From Candidatus Bathyarchaeota archaeon (lineage in GTDB: Archaea; Thermoproteota; Bathyarchaeia; 40CM-2-53-6; RBG-13-38-9), in the NCBI GenBank assembly GCA_007050885.1, contig SMYQ01000001.1, forward strand, positions 1 to 33,704: a stretch of 33,704 nucleotides of DNA. Direction: 5' to 3'. Under the pieces are notes generated by a model. The model did not search any database, had not been told where the DNA came from, and was given only the letters and a program-made list of their open reading frames with translations. The translations under genes and the position numbers were made by a program. Shown here piece by piece: positions 8,260-15,600 of this stretch. Within the stretch, counting starts at the first letter, position 1. Each line of letters opens with the position of its first letter.

Positions 8260-9084
8260 TCAAGCGTTTTCCACCCACTCGAAGAATTCATCAGACGAAT
8301 GGAACAAGACGCATTCTTCGTCGTCGAATGCAAAGTACACGTCGACCCTGCTTATTCCCATGAATTCTGCGTATCCAGCCAAGGCCTCCTCGACCGATGA
8401 TGCACTGTAATCGCCGTGCCTTTGACTGAATACCGAGAACCTTTCCCCAAAATCACACATGGCCAGGGTGTAGTCGCCGTCGACCTCACCTTCCCGCACG
8501 AAGCCGCAGCACTTGGTCTCCGGCGTCACGTTTTTCATTATGGAAAGGAAAGCGACAGTCCAGTCCTCACAATCCCCCGAACCCATCCGCAAGAACTCAT
8601 CCGGCAAAGCCCAAAAATCAAGTTTGTTATAATTCCGTTCGTCGAATGCGAATCCCAGATTTTCTTTCAGCCAGGCCGAGGTTGCGTGGGCCCTTTCGTA
8701 CGCGGCCGGGGACGAAAACTTTATTTTTTCGAGATAGCCGGAAACAAGGTCCGGTCGGATGTACCTGTTGAGGCAGTCGGCACTCCTGTTCTCAAGGAAA
8801 ATTTTTGGTCTGTTCCTGTCCTCCTTGGAAAGTTTGTAGGAGATGTCGTATGTCCCGTCGGGTTCTATGTCAATCCACATCAGAGCCCCATCCATGATAT
8901 CCGATTTGTTCACCATGACGGAGCTTCCGGAACCGACCAGGACATCATCGATGTAGAAGTCAACAGGTATTCTTGAAACGAATTCCACCCTCTGGCCGCC
9001 GAATTCCCCGAGGACAAGATTGTGTACGCACCCACTAATAAGAACAAGTATAAACAATGAAAGTTTCACTGTTCCGGCTGCCAC
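8260..9084 (-). CDS. Transglutaminase-like putative lipoprotein (274 aa)
   Basis: The N-terminus is a signal peptide ending in a lipobox-like VLISGC (Cys19), so the protein is probably exported and lipid-anchored. A beta-rich segment (residues 30-85) with a PEGA-like look precedes a helical region. The core WALPDEFLRMGSGDCEDW (Cys172) then matches the catalytic-Cys helix of transglutaminase-like/BTLCP cysteine proteinases. The family's His strand should follow about 30-40 residues later. The segment there reads DGDYTLAMCDFGERF, with no His in the usual position, so the triad looks incomplete and the fold may act as a binding or structural module. The start is GTG 9084, 25-26 nt after a TATA-like element; an in-frame GTG at 9069 would also leave an intact signal peptide. 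Role in the cluster is unknown. Confidence 0.7.
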   Translation of the reverse strand: MAAGTVKLSLFILVLISGCVHNLVLGEFGGQRVEFVSRIPVDFYIDDVLVGSGSSVMVNKSDIMDGALMWIDIEPDGTYDISYKLSKEDRNRPKIFLENRSADCLNRYIRPDLVSGYLEKIKFSSPAAYERAHATSAWLKENLGFAFDERNYNKLDFWALPDEFLRMGSGDCEDWTVAFLSIMKNVTPETKCCGFVREGEVDGDYTLAMCDFGERFSVFSQRHGDYSASSVEEALAGYAEFMGISRVDVYFAFDDEECVLFHSSDEFFEWVENA

Positions 9085-9104
9085 GTGCCTATCAGGACAG
9101 AGAA

Positions 9105-9112
9105 ACTATATC
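9105..9112 (-). promoter_or_regulatory. TATA-like box for the 9084 gene
   Basis: The minus strand reads GATATAGT, centred about 25 nt before GTG 9084. It supports the GTG start and a leaderless message. Confidence 0.4.
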
Positions 9113-9127
9113 ATTTTCCTTTTCAGG

Positions 9128-9478
9128 CTAGCAACTGTTGTGGGTGCCGTGGGAGCCGTGGGAGCTGTGGGTGCCGTGGGAGCTGTGGGAGCCGTGGGTG
9201 CCGTGTGTGGAATGGGTACCATGTGTGCTGTGGGTGCTGTGGGTGCCGTGGGTGCTGTGGGAGCCGTGGGACGTGTGGCTGGCAGTTATTTTCCCGGTTG
9301 CATCCGAATAGCCCACCGTGGGATTGGCTGCCAGGGATGGTAGCATTGAAAGAGAAACTGCCGAAATCAATGACGCGGCCGTCACCAACTTGTTTTTGTC
9401 AAAGAACGCGCTCTCGTCCTTGAAGAGCTTCTCGATTTTTCCGGCGAGGCCCTTCTTGGCCTTTTTCTCCTCCACCAT
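9128..9478 (-). CDS. hxsA: His-Xaa-Ser/Thr repeat precursor-like protein (HxsA-like, 116 aa)
   Basis: This is the likely substrate of the adjacent maturase. Residues 1-30 are charged (Lys/Glu/Asp-rich), residues 31-51 form one hydrophobic helix (LVTAASLISAVSLSMLPSLAA), residues 52-67 are a linker, and residues 68-115 are 16 consecutive His-X-Ser/Thr triplets without a break, ending in Cys116. The middle position is Gly 8 times, Ser 6, Thr once and Asn once; the third is Thr 9 times and Ser 7. Bacterial HxsA proteins of the His-Xaa-Ser system (described by Haft and co-workers) also have an export or membrane segment followed by HXS repeats and lie beside HxsB, HxsC and HxsD. Here the HxsB-like gene ends 42 nt upstream. 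A strong TATA box lies 26 nt before ATG 9478, giving the gene its own promoter. Any modification is inferred. Confidence 0.8.
   Translation of the reverse strand: MVEEKKAKKGLAGKIEKLFKDESAFFDKNKLVTAASLISAVSLSMLPSLAANPTVGYSDATGKITASHTSHGSHSTHGTHSTHSTHGTHSTHGTHGSHSSHGTHSSHGSHGTHNSC
9131..9277 (-). repeat. 9-nt coding minisatellite encoding 16 His-X-Ser/Thr triplets
   Basis: The tandem 9-nt unit encodes His-X-Ser/Thr and continues in frame to the terminal Cys codon. All His codons in the stretch I checked are CAC or CAT, while the other two positions vary in both codon and residue. The protein pattern is therefore kept more strictly than the DNA unit, pointing to selection on the repeat and not recent slippage alone. 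Confidence 0.9.
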
Positions 9479-9499
9479 CAGAATGAGGTAAGCATATTT

Positions 9500-9508
9500 G
9501 TATATAAC
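9500..9508 (-). promoter_or_regulatory. Strong TATA box of the HXS precursor gene
   Basis: The minus strand reads GTTATATAC, centred 26 nt before ATG 9478. It is among the best TATA matches in the window and separates the precursor from the maturase operon, allowing much higher precursor expression. Confidence 0.6.
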
Positions 9509-9520
9509 TTTAACTGCAAG

Positions 9521-10957
9521 TCAGTAAATGTCCTTCGCGCCGAAATAGAACTGCCTTTTTTCCGTTGACCTTGCCCAGTTTTCGAGCATCTGCCGGAACT
9601 TGCCGTCCTTGGAGGCACGCTTGATAAGGTACCGAAGCATCTCGCGGTGCATCTTGTGCCTTCTGTCGAATGCTATTTTCGCGTCTATGCTGCCCGTCCT
9701 GTTGTAAGTCTCGAGGGGGCAGATGCCGCAGAACGGCTTCAGCTCGCAGGAGTCGCAGAGGTTGAACAGCCCGCTCGACGACATGCTCAGACCCTGGAGT
9801 ACGGAACTCTTCATCACTTGGGGATAGCTCATTGAAACGTCGCCTATCCTGAACTCCTCGAACATCCTCCCCTCGTCGCACGTGTATACGGAGCCGTCGG
9901 GCGCATACGCCAACTGGCTCAGGCCCGCACCGCAGGGCATCTGGAGTTCGCAGAATCCGGGGTCTAGCCGTGAAAAAAGTTTCCGCGCCATCACCTGGGT
10001 GATGTTCTCCTTGACGTCTATGCCCCTGTTGTTGAGCTCATACATGTATTCGAGAACGTCCTTCCATGCCTTCACAAACTCTTCAGGCGTGTATCCAATC
10101 TCTTTCCACAGGGCCGGGGCCCTGCCGAAGTAGCTGAGGTACTTGAACCTGACAATATTGAAGCCGTGGGACAGGTACTCGTCGACAATGTCCTTGCCTC
10201 TCGACAGGGAGTGCCTGGTTATCACAGGGAGCGCATTCAGGCCCGGGTATCCCTCCCGCTGGAAACGTCGTATCCACCTGACCACGTCCTTGTAGCTGCC
10301 GCCACCCACACGGTAAGGCCGGTGGATATTGTGCAGGTCTTCGGGCCCGTCGAGCGAGAAGCACACGCCGATATGGTTGTCCATGAAGAACCGCACCTTC
10401 TCCTCGTCCCAGTTTGTGCCGTTGTGTATCATGGCGAATCCCAGGCCCTTGCCGTTCTTTTCAACAATCGGCCTGGCCTTCTCGACTGCTGCTTTGATTG
10501 CCTCAAAGTTCAGGAGCGGCTCGCCGCCGCTGAACTCAATTATCACGGTCTCTGCCGGAGACTGCATTACGAAATCAACGACTTTCTCGGCTGTGTCCAC
10601 GCTCATTTTTTGTTTGCCCTTCGTGTTGGCGTAGCAGTACTTGCAAGCGAAGTTGCAGTCGTCGGTCACGGCCAGCACATGCAGGGAAGTCCCCTTGGTG
10701 AGGTGCCAGAGCCTGTCCTTCATCCTGGCTTTCACGTCGGGAAAATCCTGTTCCGTCACAACTATTCCGGCGGCCCTCAATGAAGCGAATAACCGGGCAT
10801 CCGTTTCCACCCGGTGCGCATTAAGCAGGTCAAGCTCTCTATTTGTGAGCAGGGCCCAGCTGCCCGCGTCCGTGGTAACCAGGAACTTGTCCTCAAGCTT
10901 GCCTTGGCGGAAAGGCAGGACCACGTATTCGTCCACAAAATCGCCAGGGCCTATCAA
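9521..10957 (-). CDS. hxsB: HxsB-like radical SAM/SPASM maturase (478 aa)
   Basis: An N-terminal PqqD-like region begins VVLPFRQGK, with an LLTNREL strand, as in HxsB proteins I recall. It is followed by the radical SAM motif C101-x3-C105-x2-C108, an IEFSGGEPLLNFE loop, FSLDGPEDLHNIHRP and a DPGFCELQMPCGAG segment. The SPASM part has Cys in MPCGAG and in DGSVYTCDEGRM, then CDSCELKPFCGICP (C-x2-C-x5-C-x2-C). This order, with GGEPLLNF, SLDGP.DLHN.HRP, IVDEY..GF and CDE.RM, is what I associate with the His-Xaa-Ser system maturase HxsB. The start is TTG 10957: a GGAGGTG ribosome-binding site sits 8 nt upstream (10966-10972 on plus), and TTG overlaps the preceding stop as TTGA. The expected role is modification of the HXS repeat protein; chemistry is unknown. 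Confidence 0.85.
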   Translation of the reverse strand: MIGPGDFVDEYVVLPFRQGKLEDKFLVTTDAGSWALLTNRELDLLNAHRVETDARLFASLRAAGIVVTEQDFPDVKARMKDRLWHLTKGTSLHVLAVTDDCNFACKYCYANTKGKQKMSVDTAEKVVDFVMQSPAETVIIEFSGGEPLLNFEAIKAAVEKARPIVEKNGKGLGFAMIHNGTNWDEEKVRFFMDNHIGVCFSLDGPEDLHNIHRPYRVGGGSYKDVVRWIRRFQREGYPGLNALPVITRHSLSRGKDIVDEYLSHGFNIVRFKYLSYFGRAPALWKEIGYTPEEFVKAWKDVLEYMYELNNRGIDVKENITQVMARKLFSRLDPGFCELQMPCGAGLSQLAYAPDGSVYTCDEGRMFEEFRIGDVSMSYPQVMKSSVLQGLSMSSSGLFNLCDSCELKPFCGICPLETYNRTGSIDAKIAFDRRHKMHREMLRYLIKRASKDGKFRQMLENWARSTEKRQFYFGAKDIY

Positions 10958-11157
10958 TTTGTCAGCACCTCCAACATCCTGTTGAACCCTTCGTATACTT
11001 CCTTCTCGTCGAACTTCCCCTGGAACACCAGGTAGTCGCCTACTTTCTCGCCTTTGCCGAAGCAGAGTTTGACAAGCTTTTCCGGGTAGAACCTTAGATT
11101 CACTCGAAAAACTGTTTCACCCTTTCTTTTTGTTACTCCCTTCACTGCCCTCACCAA
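10954..11157 (-). CDS. Small HxsD-/PqqD-like partner protein (about 67 aa)
   Basis: This is a short beta-alpha protein with no family I can name firmly. Its FRVNLRFYPEKLVKLCF opening parallels the KIKAEVFPIDLVYTAA opening of the HxsD-like protein just upstream, followed by a second strand (DYLVFQGKF) and a helix (EVYEGFNRMLEVL). It may be a shortened duplicate that binds the precursor leader or the maturase. The start is uncertain: TTG 11157, GTG 11154 or GTG 11145, the last having a GGTGAG site 4 nt upstream. All overlap the HxsD stop, and its own stop overlaps the HxsB TTG. Translational coupling on both sides argues that it is a real gene. Confidence 0.65.
   Translation of the reverse strand: MVRAVKGVTKRKGETVFRVNLRFYPEKLVKLCFGKGEKVGDYLVFQGKFDEKEVYEGFNRMLEVLTN
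10966..10972 (-). promoter_or_regulatory. Ribosome-binding site deciding the TTG start of HxsB
   Basis: GGAGGTG on the minus strand lies 8 nt before TTG 10957. It favours this start over the in-frame GTG at 10936. Confidence 0.65.
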
Positions 11158-11554
11158 ATTTGTCTTCCCAGAGGGTAGCTATGTCCTTCTCGTCGAAGTC
11201 TTCCTCGGGCTCTTCCTGCTCCACTACAGGGGCTGCAGCAACCCTCCCTTCGGCAAGACTCGCCACCAGGGCTTCGCGCATCTCTTTGTTTCGGACGAAC
11301 TGAACGGTGTGGAACGCTGCGGCTATAAGCTCGTCGTAGAATATCCGGCCCAGCTCTTCCAGGTCGCCCTTGTATTTTCTCGGCTTTAGGATGGCATAGA
11401 CTTCTTCACTGGGCGAACCGTCAAGAATTACGTAAGCCCTCTCCATGACTCGATGGGCGGCGGTATAGACTAGGTCAATCGGGAATACCTCGGCCTTTAT
11501 CTTGACCACGACTACTCCGCTTTTCTTATCCGGCTTTATGAATTCGGAGGTCAT
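11117..11554 (-). CDS. hxsD: HxsD-like protein (145 aa)
   Basis: HxsD is a small protein of unknown biochemistry that accompanies HxsB and HxsC in bacterial His-Xaa-Ser loci. Here a strand (VVVVKIKAEVFP) and a helix (IDLVYTAAHRVMERAYVILD) are followed by a second strand (EVYAILKPR) and a helix with FYDELI and MREALVASL. That is the strand, 'aa-x-ra-YV-ilD', 'L-P', 'F-x-(N/D)-(D/E)-L ... (L/M)RE' order I recall for HxsD. The last 40 residues are an acidic tail ending in a Ser/Asn/Lys stretch, possibly a lineage-specific extension. ATG 11554 overlaps the stop of the A24 peptidase gene (ATGA), with a GGGGTGGGAT site upstream. The similarity is moderate, so the call depends partly on context. Confidence 0.6.
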   Translation of the reverse strand: MTSEFIKPDKKSGVVVVKIKAEVFPIDLVYTAAHRVMERAYVILDGSPSEEVYAILKPRKYKGDLEELGRIFYDELIAAAFHTVQFVRNKEMREALVASLAEGRVAAAPVVEQEEPEEDFDEKDIATLWEDKFGEGSEGSNKKKG

Positions 11555-12255
11555 ATCCCACCCCAGACAAGAAGGTAAATAAAACTTGCGGAAATGAACG
11601 GCGCCGACGGCAGGTGGCCCTTGAACCGGATTGATGAGACCAGGAAGAATATGAATGTGGACGCCAGGGCCTGGAGGGCCCGCGCAGGCGACATCAGGAA
11701 GGCCACCAGGGCTGCCGCAGCTATCGGCACCTTAAGTTTCTCCAGCTTCTGCCCTAAGAAGAACAGCATAAAGAATATGGGGAAGGCACTGACACCCAGA
11801 GAGGCCATGAACGGCGAGATGACGACTGGCAAGAGCATGCCGGGACTGAACCGGGGGCGGAACTCGAATTTTCTCGTGACGAGTGCCTCGAGAACTGTGG
11901 CAGCTATGGACAAGATGAGGAAACAGAGGAGCGGTGTCAGGAACTGCGACGAACTGGTCGGGTGGATAAGCGTGCTCATGGCTGTATAGAACTTCACGTC
12001 GCCGGGTTTCCAGAAGTCAACAAGCCAGAGGAGGAGGGATATCAGCGCTGAAACAATTACGAACGCGAAAAAAATTCCCATTTTCCCCGAGTTCGTGAAA
12101 TCGGAGAAAAAGACGGAGTTGAGAATAACCGAGACGGCCAGGATGCGCACTACCAGGGCATTGGGAATTTTCCTGTACCTGAAGTCCAAGTAGGATGCTG
12201 TGGTTGCAAAGAACAATAGCGACGGCACGAAGAGGAAGAGTTCAGCACCTTGCAT
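11551..12255 (-). CDS. A24-type (prepilin peptidase-like) membrane aspartyl protease (234 aa)
   Basis: A24 proteases (PilD, FlaK, EppA) are polytopic membrane enzymes that cleave class III signal peptides using two Asp. Here D24 lies in YLDFRYRKIPNALV, matching the D-x5-IPN motif, and D86 lies in KPGDVKFYTA, matching the GxGD motif with its first Gly replaced. About six to eight hydrophobic helices and a HLPSAPFISAS end resemble the family's FGPFLA end. The start is ATG 12255, because GGTGAT lies 5 nt upstream; the reading frame could extend to TTG 12261. It overlaps the upstream gene by 14 nt and the HxsD-like gene by 4 nt. Bacterial HXS loci are not known to me to include such a protease, so a role in processing the HXS precursor or a pilin-like protein is an attractive inference. 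Confidence 0.8.
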   Translation of the reverse strand: MQGAELFLFVPSLLFFATTASYLDFRYRKIPNALVVRILAVSVILNSVFFSDFTNSGKMGIFFAFVIVSALISLLLWLVDFWKPGDVKFYTAMSTLIHPTSSSQFLTPLLCFLILSIAATVLEALVTRKFEFRPRFSPGMLLPVVISPFMASLGVSAFPIFFMLFFLGQKLEKLKVPIAAAALVAFLMSPARALQALASTFIFFLVSSIRFKGHLPSAPFISASFIYLLVWGGI

Positions 12256-12577
12256 CCGCAATCACCCTGTTCCTGCCGTCGGGGAGGAATATTGAAATGT
12301 TTGTCAGACTCTCGCCCGGCGGGAATGAGAGAATGGAACTGTTCTCATACACGACTGTCCAGAGCTGGTAGATAGTAATTGTGATGTTGCACTCAATTTC
12401 CTGGTCGAAAAAGTTTGTGAATCCCAGTTCTGCCTTCCCGGCCTTTCCATCGATAACCCGCCCGCCTTCGTAGATTTTGAGCGCAGATGGTCCCCCCGCG
12501 CTGCGCGGAGAATTCCTAACGAAAAAAAAAATTGATAATGCGACAAGGAGAACCAACAAAATGTCGAAATGTTTCAT
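12242..12577 (-). CDS. Small membrane-anchored extracytoplasmic protein, first gene of the HXS operon (111 aa)
   Basis: I recognise no family. One N-terminal hydrophobic helix (residues 5-20, DILLVLLVALSIFFFV) is followed by an extracytoplasmic beta-rich domain of about 85 residues. It has an EIECNITITIYQLW strand, N-glycosylation sequons (NIT, NSS, NIS) and a C-terminal Cys (ADARC), an immunoglobulin-like or pilin-like beta layout. The hydrophobic N-terminus, small size and adjacency to an A24 peptidase raise the possibility of a pilin-like substrate, but no clear class III cleavage motif is visible. ATG 12577 lies 26 nt from the TATA-like element it shares with the giant divergent gene. Confidence 0.7.
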   Translation of the reverse strand: MKHFDILLVLLVALSIFFFVRNSPRSAGGPSALKIYEGGRVIDGKAGKAELGFTNFFDQEIECNITITIYQLWTVVYENSSILSFPPGESLTNISIFLPDGRNRVIADARC

Positions 12578-12598
12578 GGAATCAAGAGAACCGTCAGC

Positions 12599-12606
12599 TT
12601 AAAATA
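12599..12606. promoter_or_regulatory. Shared bidirectional TATA-like element between HXS operon and giant surface gene
   Basis: TTAAAATA on plus (TATTTTAA on minus) is the only clear A/T box in the 51-nt spacer. Its centre is 26 nt from ATG 12577 on the minus side and 26 nt from ATG 12629 on the plus side, the leaderless spacing seen elsewhere in the window. Confidence 0.5.
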
Positions 12607-12628
12607 TGTGGGTATTTACACAATTCCA

Positions 12629-15600
12629 ATGGCGTTAAGGCATGCTTTAGTTATCATCCTACTCATTTCCACGGCCTTTGGAGAATACGCCTATGTTGTC
12701 GTAAGGGACCCCACCACCACCTGGAGAAGTGGAGGCATGCAGTTTATGTCATACCTTAACGGCACGTCTCCACCTTGTAATACCCAAAATGGTCAAAATG
12801 CAATAAGTACTTGTGGTTATCAATACGATTGGAGTATAACTGGTCATTGTGACGTAGAAGGGGACTGGCAGGCCCAGGTTTATTCGTACACAATGGACTG
12901 CGACAAGAGCTCTACCTGCTCTGGTTCCGCAGGGGGCAACACATATTGCATTGACTTCCCTAACGAGTGCCCTTGTGGCGGCGGATCGTGTAGTGGTTCT
13001 TTTCCAGGTGTATGTTTGAACGGCTGTGGTTGCAGCAGCCCTTCTCCATATTCCTGCACAAAAGTCGAATACAGCGGCTGGGTCAACATCTACAATATAA
13101 ACTGGGACGCCAAATCCACGGACTGCACCTGCTACGGAAAGCAGTGGTTCACAAGTGTTTCTGGAGGCACAGGGGGGAACTGCTGCGGGGACGACACGAC
13201 CGCAGACGACTTTTATTATCATAGCGCCAACCCGACAATCGCGATCTCACTGGCCTGCACCCGTTGCCTGGACGGAACAAAGTACGGGCCCACAACACTT
13301 TACGGGAACGGGTACTGGACGGGGACCACCTGCTATTATGGGAACATAGTCTGCACAGCCAGCAGCGCGTCACACGGCACGAGTGGGTCTACATACTGCT
13401 CATCAGGCATAAGCCAGTGCTGCCCAACCCAGGCCAACCGGGCTGAAGGCGTTTCGTGCAGCGACGGGTCGATAGGCGGCACCCTTTACGACAGGGACAC
13501 TAGCTCGGCGAGGTGCACCGACGGGAGCAGCACCGGGTGCACCGCCTACACCTGGACGGGCACGGCATGCTGCGGGAATGACGGCAGCGAAAGCTATTGT
13601 GAGGGTGATAAACAGACTGCATGTGTGAGCGGGACTGCCTACAATACCGACTCAAATTCAGGGGCCTGCTCGCAGTGTGGCGGGACTTGGATGGGCGCCT
13701 CGTGCTGCGGGGACGACGGGGGCGAAGTCTACAGGACCCGGGTGTGCACCTCCGGCTGCACCTCGGACAGCGGCGACAACGCCTGCTGCGATGCCTCGAC
13801 GGACTGCGTCCTCAGCGGGACATGCTACAATAGCGGGAGCTACGCCTGCAACGGGGACACGGTGCTTTACTGCAACTCGGGCAGTTGGCAGTCTGCCAGT
13901 AACCGCGGCGACACGGATACCGATGGCAACAGGGAAGGCTGCAAGAGCGGGCAGTGGGTCGAAACCAAGATAACCAGCGCCTCAAGCTCATACAATTATG
14001 ACGGGCATCCGAGCCACTACAAGTATTGGCCGGAATACGTGAACTACGTAATTTACTACGTCAATTACCAGACTGAAGCGCAGGTGGCTCAGGTGACCAC
14101 TCCAACTGTAAGTGGCGAGGGCGATTACAAGGTGACTTACTGCGTGGATGACGACCTTTTCACAGGATGCACGCCGACCACAATCGGCAACCGAGGCACC
14201 TGCACAGACGGGGTCGTGAAGGACTACGGGGCCCTTGAACCCGCTTCCGGAACCACGTATTATGACGACCAGTACCGCGACTGCGACACAGGCAACCCAT
14301 CCAACATCCTGTCAAGGGACCCGTATGACAGCGGAAACAACATGAGAATCTACTATGAAGACATGGCATGGCCTTACGGCAAGTACCAGATATGCGCCAA
14401 CTACACTGACGTGAATGACCTGAACTCCGACCCGTATTGTGTGATAGTGATAGACGAGTATGAGGACGTGACGGTGAGTTCCCTGAATACCAACTACCAG
14501 AAAGGCACCACCGGAGTGTCCTGGAGCGGGACGGTAACCGACCGGTATGATACTTCACCCCCACAAGACAACTTCTTGGAACTCAGGTGCAGGACATATG
14601 ATGCGGACTGGTATCACAGTGTCACGAGCGACAATGGATTGTCGTTCAGCGCGAGAGGCATATACCAGTGGGACGATTACTGGGCATACTTCTATTTGTA
14701 TTATGGAACTTCGAGCAGCTCGGGACAGAGCGGGACGGTAACTTCAACCATAACGTTCCCCAGCAGCTGCTACCTGAGGGACAGGGACAGCAGCGACGAT
14801 TATTCATTCTATCACCACAACTGCAACTGGTATCATGAAGTTGATGGTGCCGACAAGACTGTCTGGTGCTGTCCCGGGGGAAGCTGGTCCACGAGCAGCT
14901 GCACCAATGGCGACTCTTTCACGGTGTCTGGCCAGTATGGGGGCACGCTCACGATAGCAAATGCCATAACCTATTCAGGAGGCACGACACCCAATGACAA
15001 CAGCGACGATATACGCGTATATGTAGAGTGCCCCAGCGGGACAGGCCTCGGCAACCCCTCAGACCCTTACTCAATAAGCCTGTCCGGACACGACTACTTC
15101 TGGATGGGTGACGTAGACTACGGCGGAAGCTCCTTCTCGGCCCCGTTCCCCGACGGGGCATACACCTCGAACTATGACTTTACGGGCGCCAGCAACAACG
15201 AATATTCCTGTTCAATCGACCTCATAACCTGCGGCAAGCAGAAGCTTGGGACTGAAGCCTATGACTCCTACGAAACTCATGGAGGCACTTGGACGAGTGT
15301 AACAATGGTCGACGAAATCACAGTCTCCAACCCGGGACTTTCCGGTTCTACAAACACCCTGACTCCGAGCGTGGACCTAATCTACTGCTCACACGACAGC
15401 CGCAGCGCACAGATAACCTGCGAACTCAACGACGCCACGCCGGACACCTCCGGCTACTACTGCCAGGGGAGCGACACTCTGGCCAACACCGCCACGTCAG
15501 TGAACTGCAATATCAACGGCGCCAGCTGCAGTGGCGGGTCTAACACCGTATACTGCCGCGCGGATGACCCCACATACACGAACATAGAGGGCACGTCAAT

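Noticed and set aside
9131..9277. CRISPR-like direct repeats
   Set aside because: The unit is 9 nt, contiguous, in frame and without spacers, so it is a coding minisatellite.
9020..9343. Plus-strand frame with repeated Ala-Val-Gly, collagen- or elastin-like
   Set aside because: It is the complement of the His-X-Ser/Thr repeat. The minus frame has a promoter at leaderless spacing, a plausible N-terminus and a neighbouring cognate maturase; the plus frame also starts inside the lipoprotein gene.
9128..9478. Class III (pilin-type) signal peptide on the HXS precursor
   Set aside because: A KKG string exists at residues 8-10, but it is not followed directly by the hydrophobic helix, which begins at residue 31. 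Cleavage by the A24 protease therefore cannot be read from the sequence.
10166..10783. Plus-strand frame of 205 codons opposite HxsB
   Set aside because: The minus strand encodes a complete rSAM/SPASM protein with all motifs. The plus frame has none.
12569..12628. Longer N-terminus of the giant protein
   Set aside because: It would place 20 extra residues before the signal peptide and run through the shared TATA-like element.
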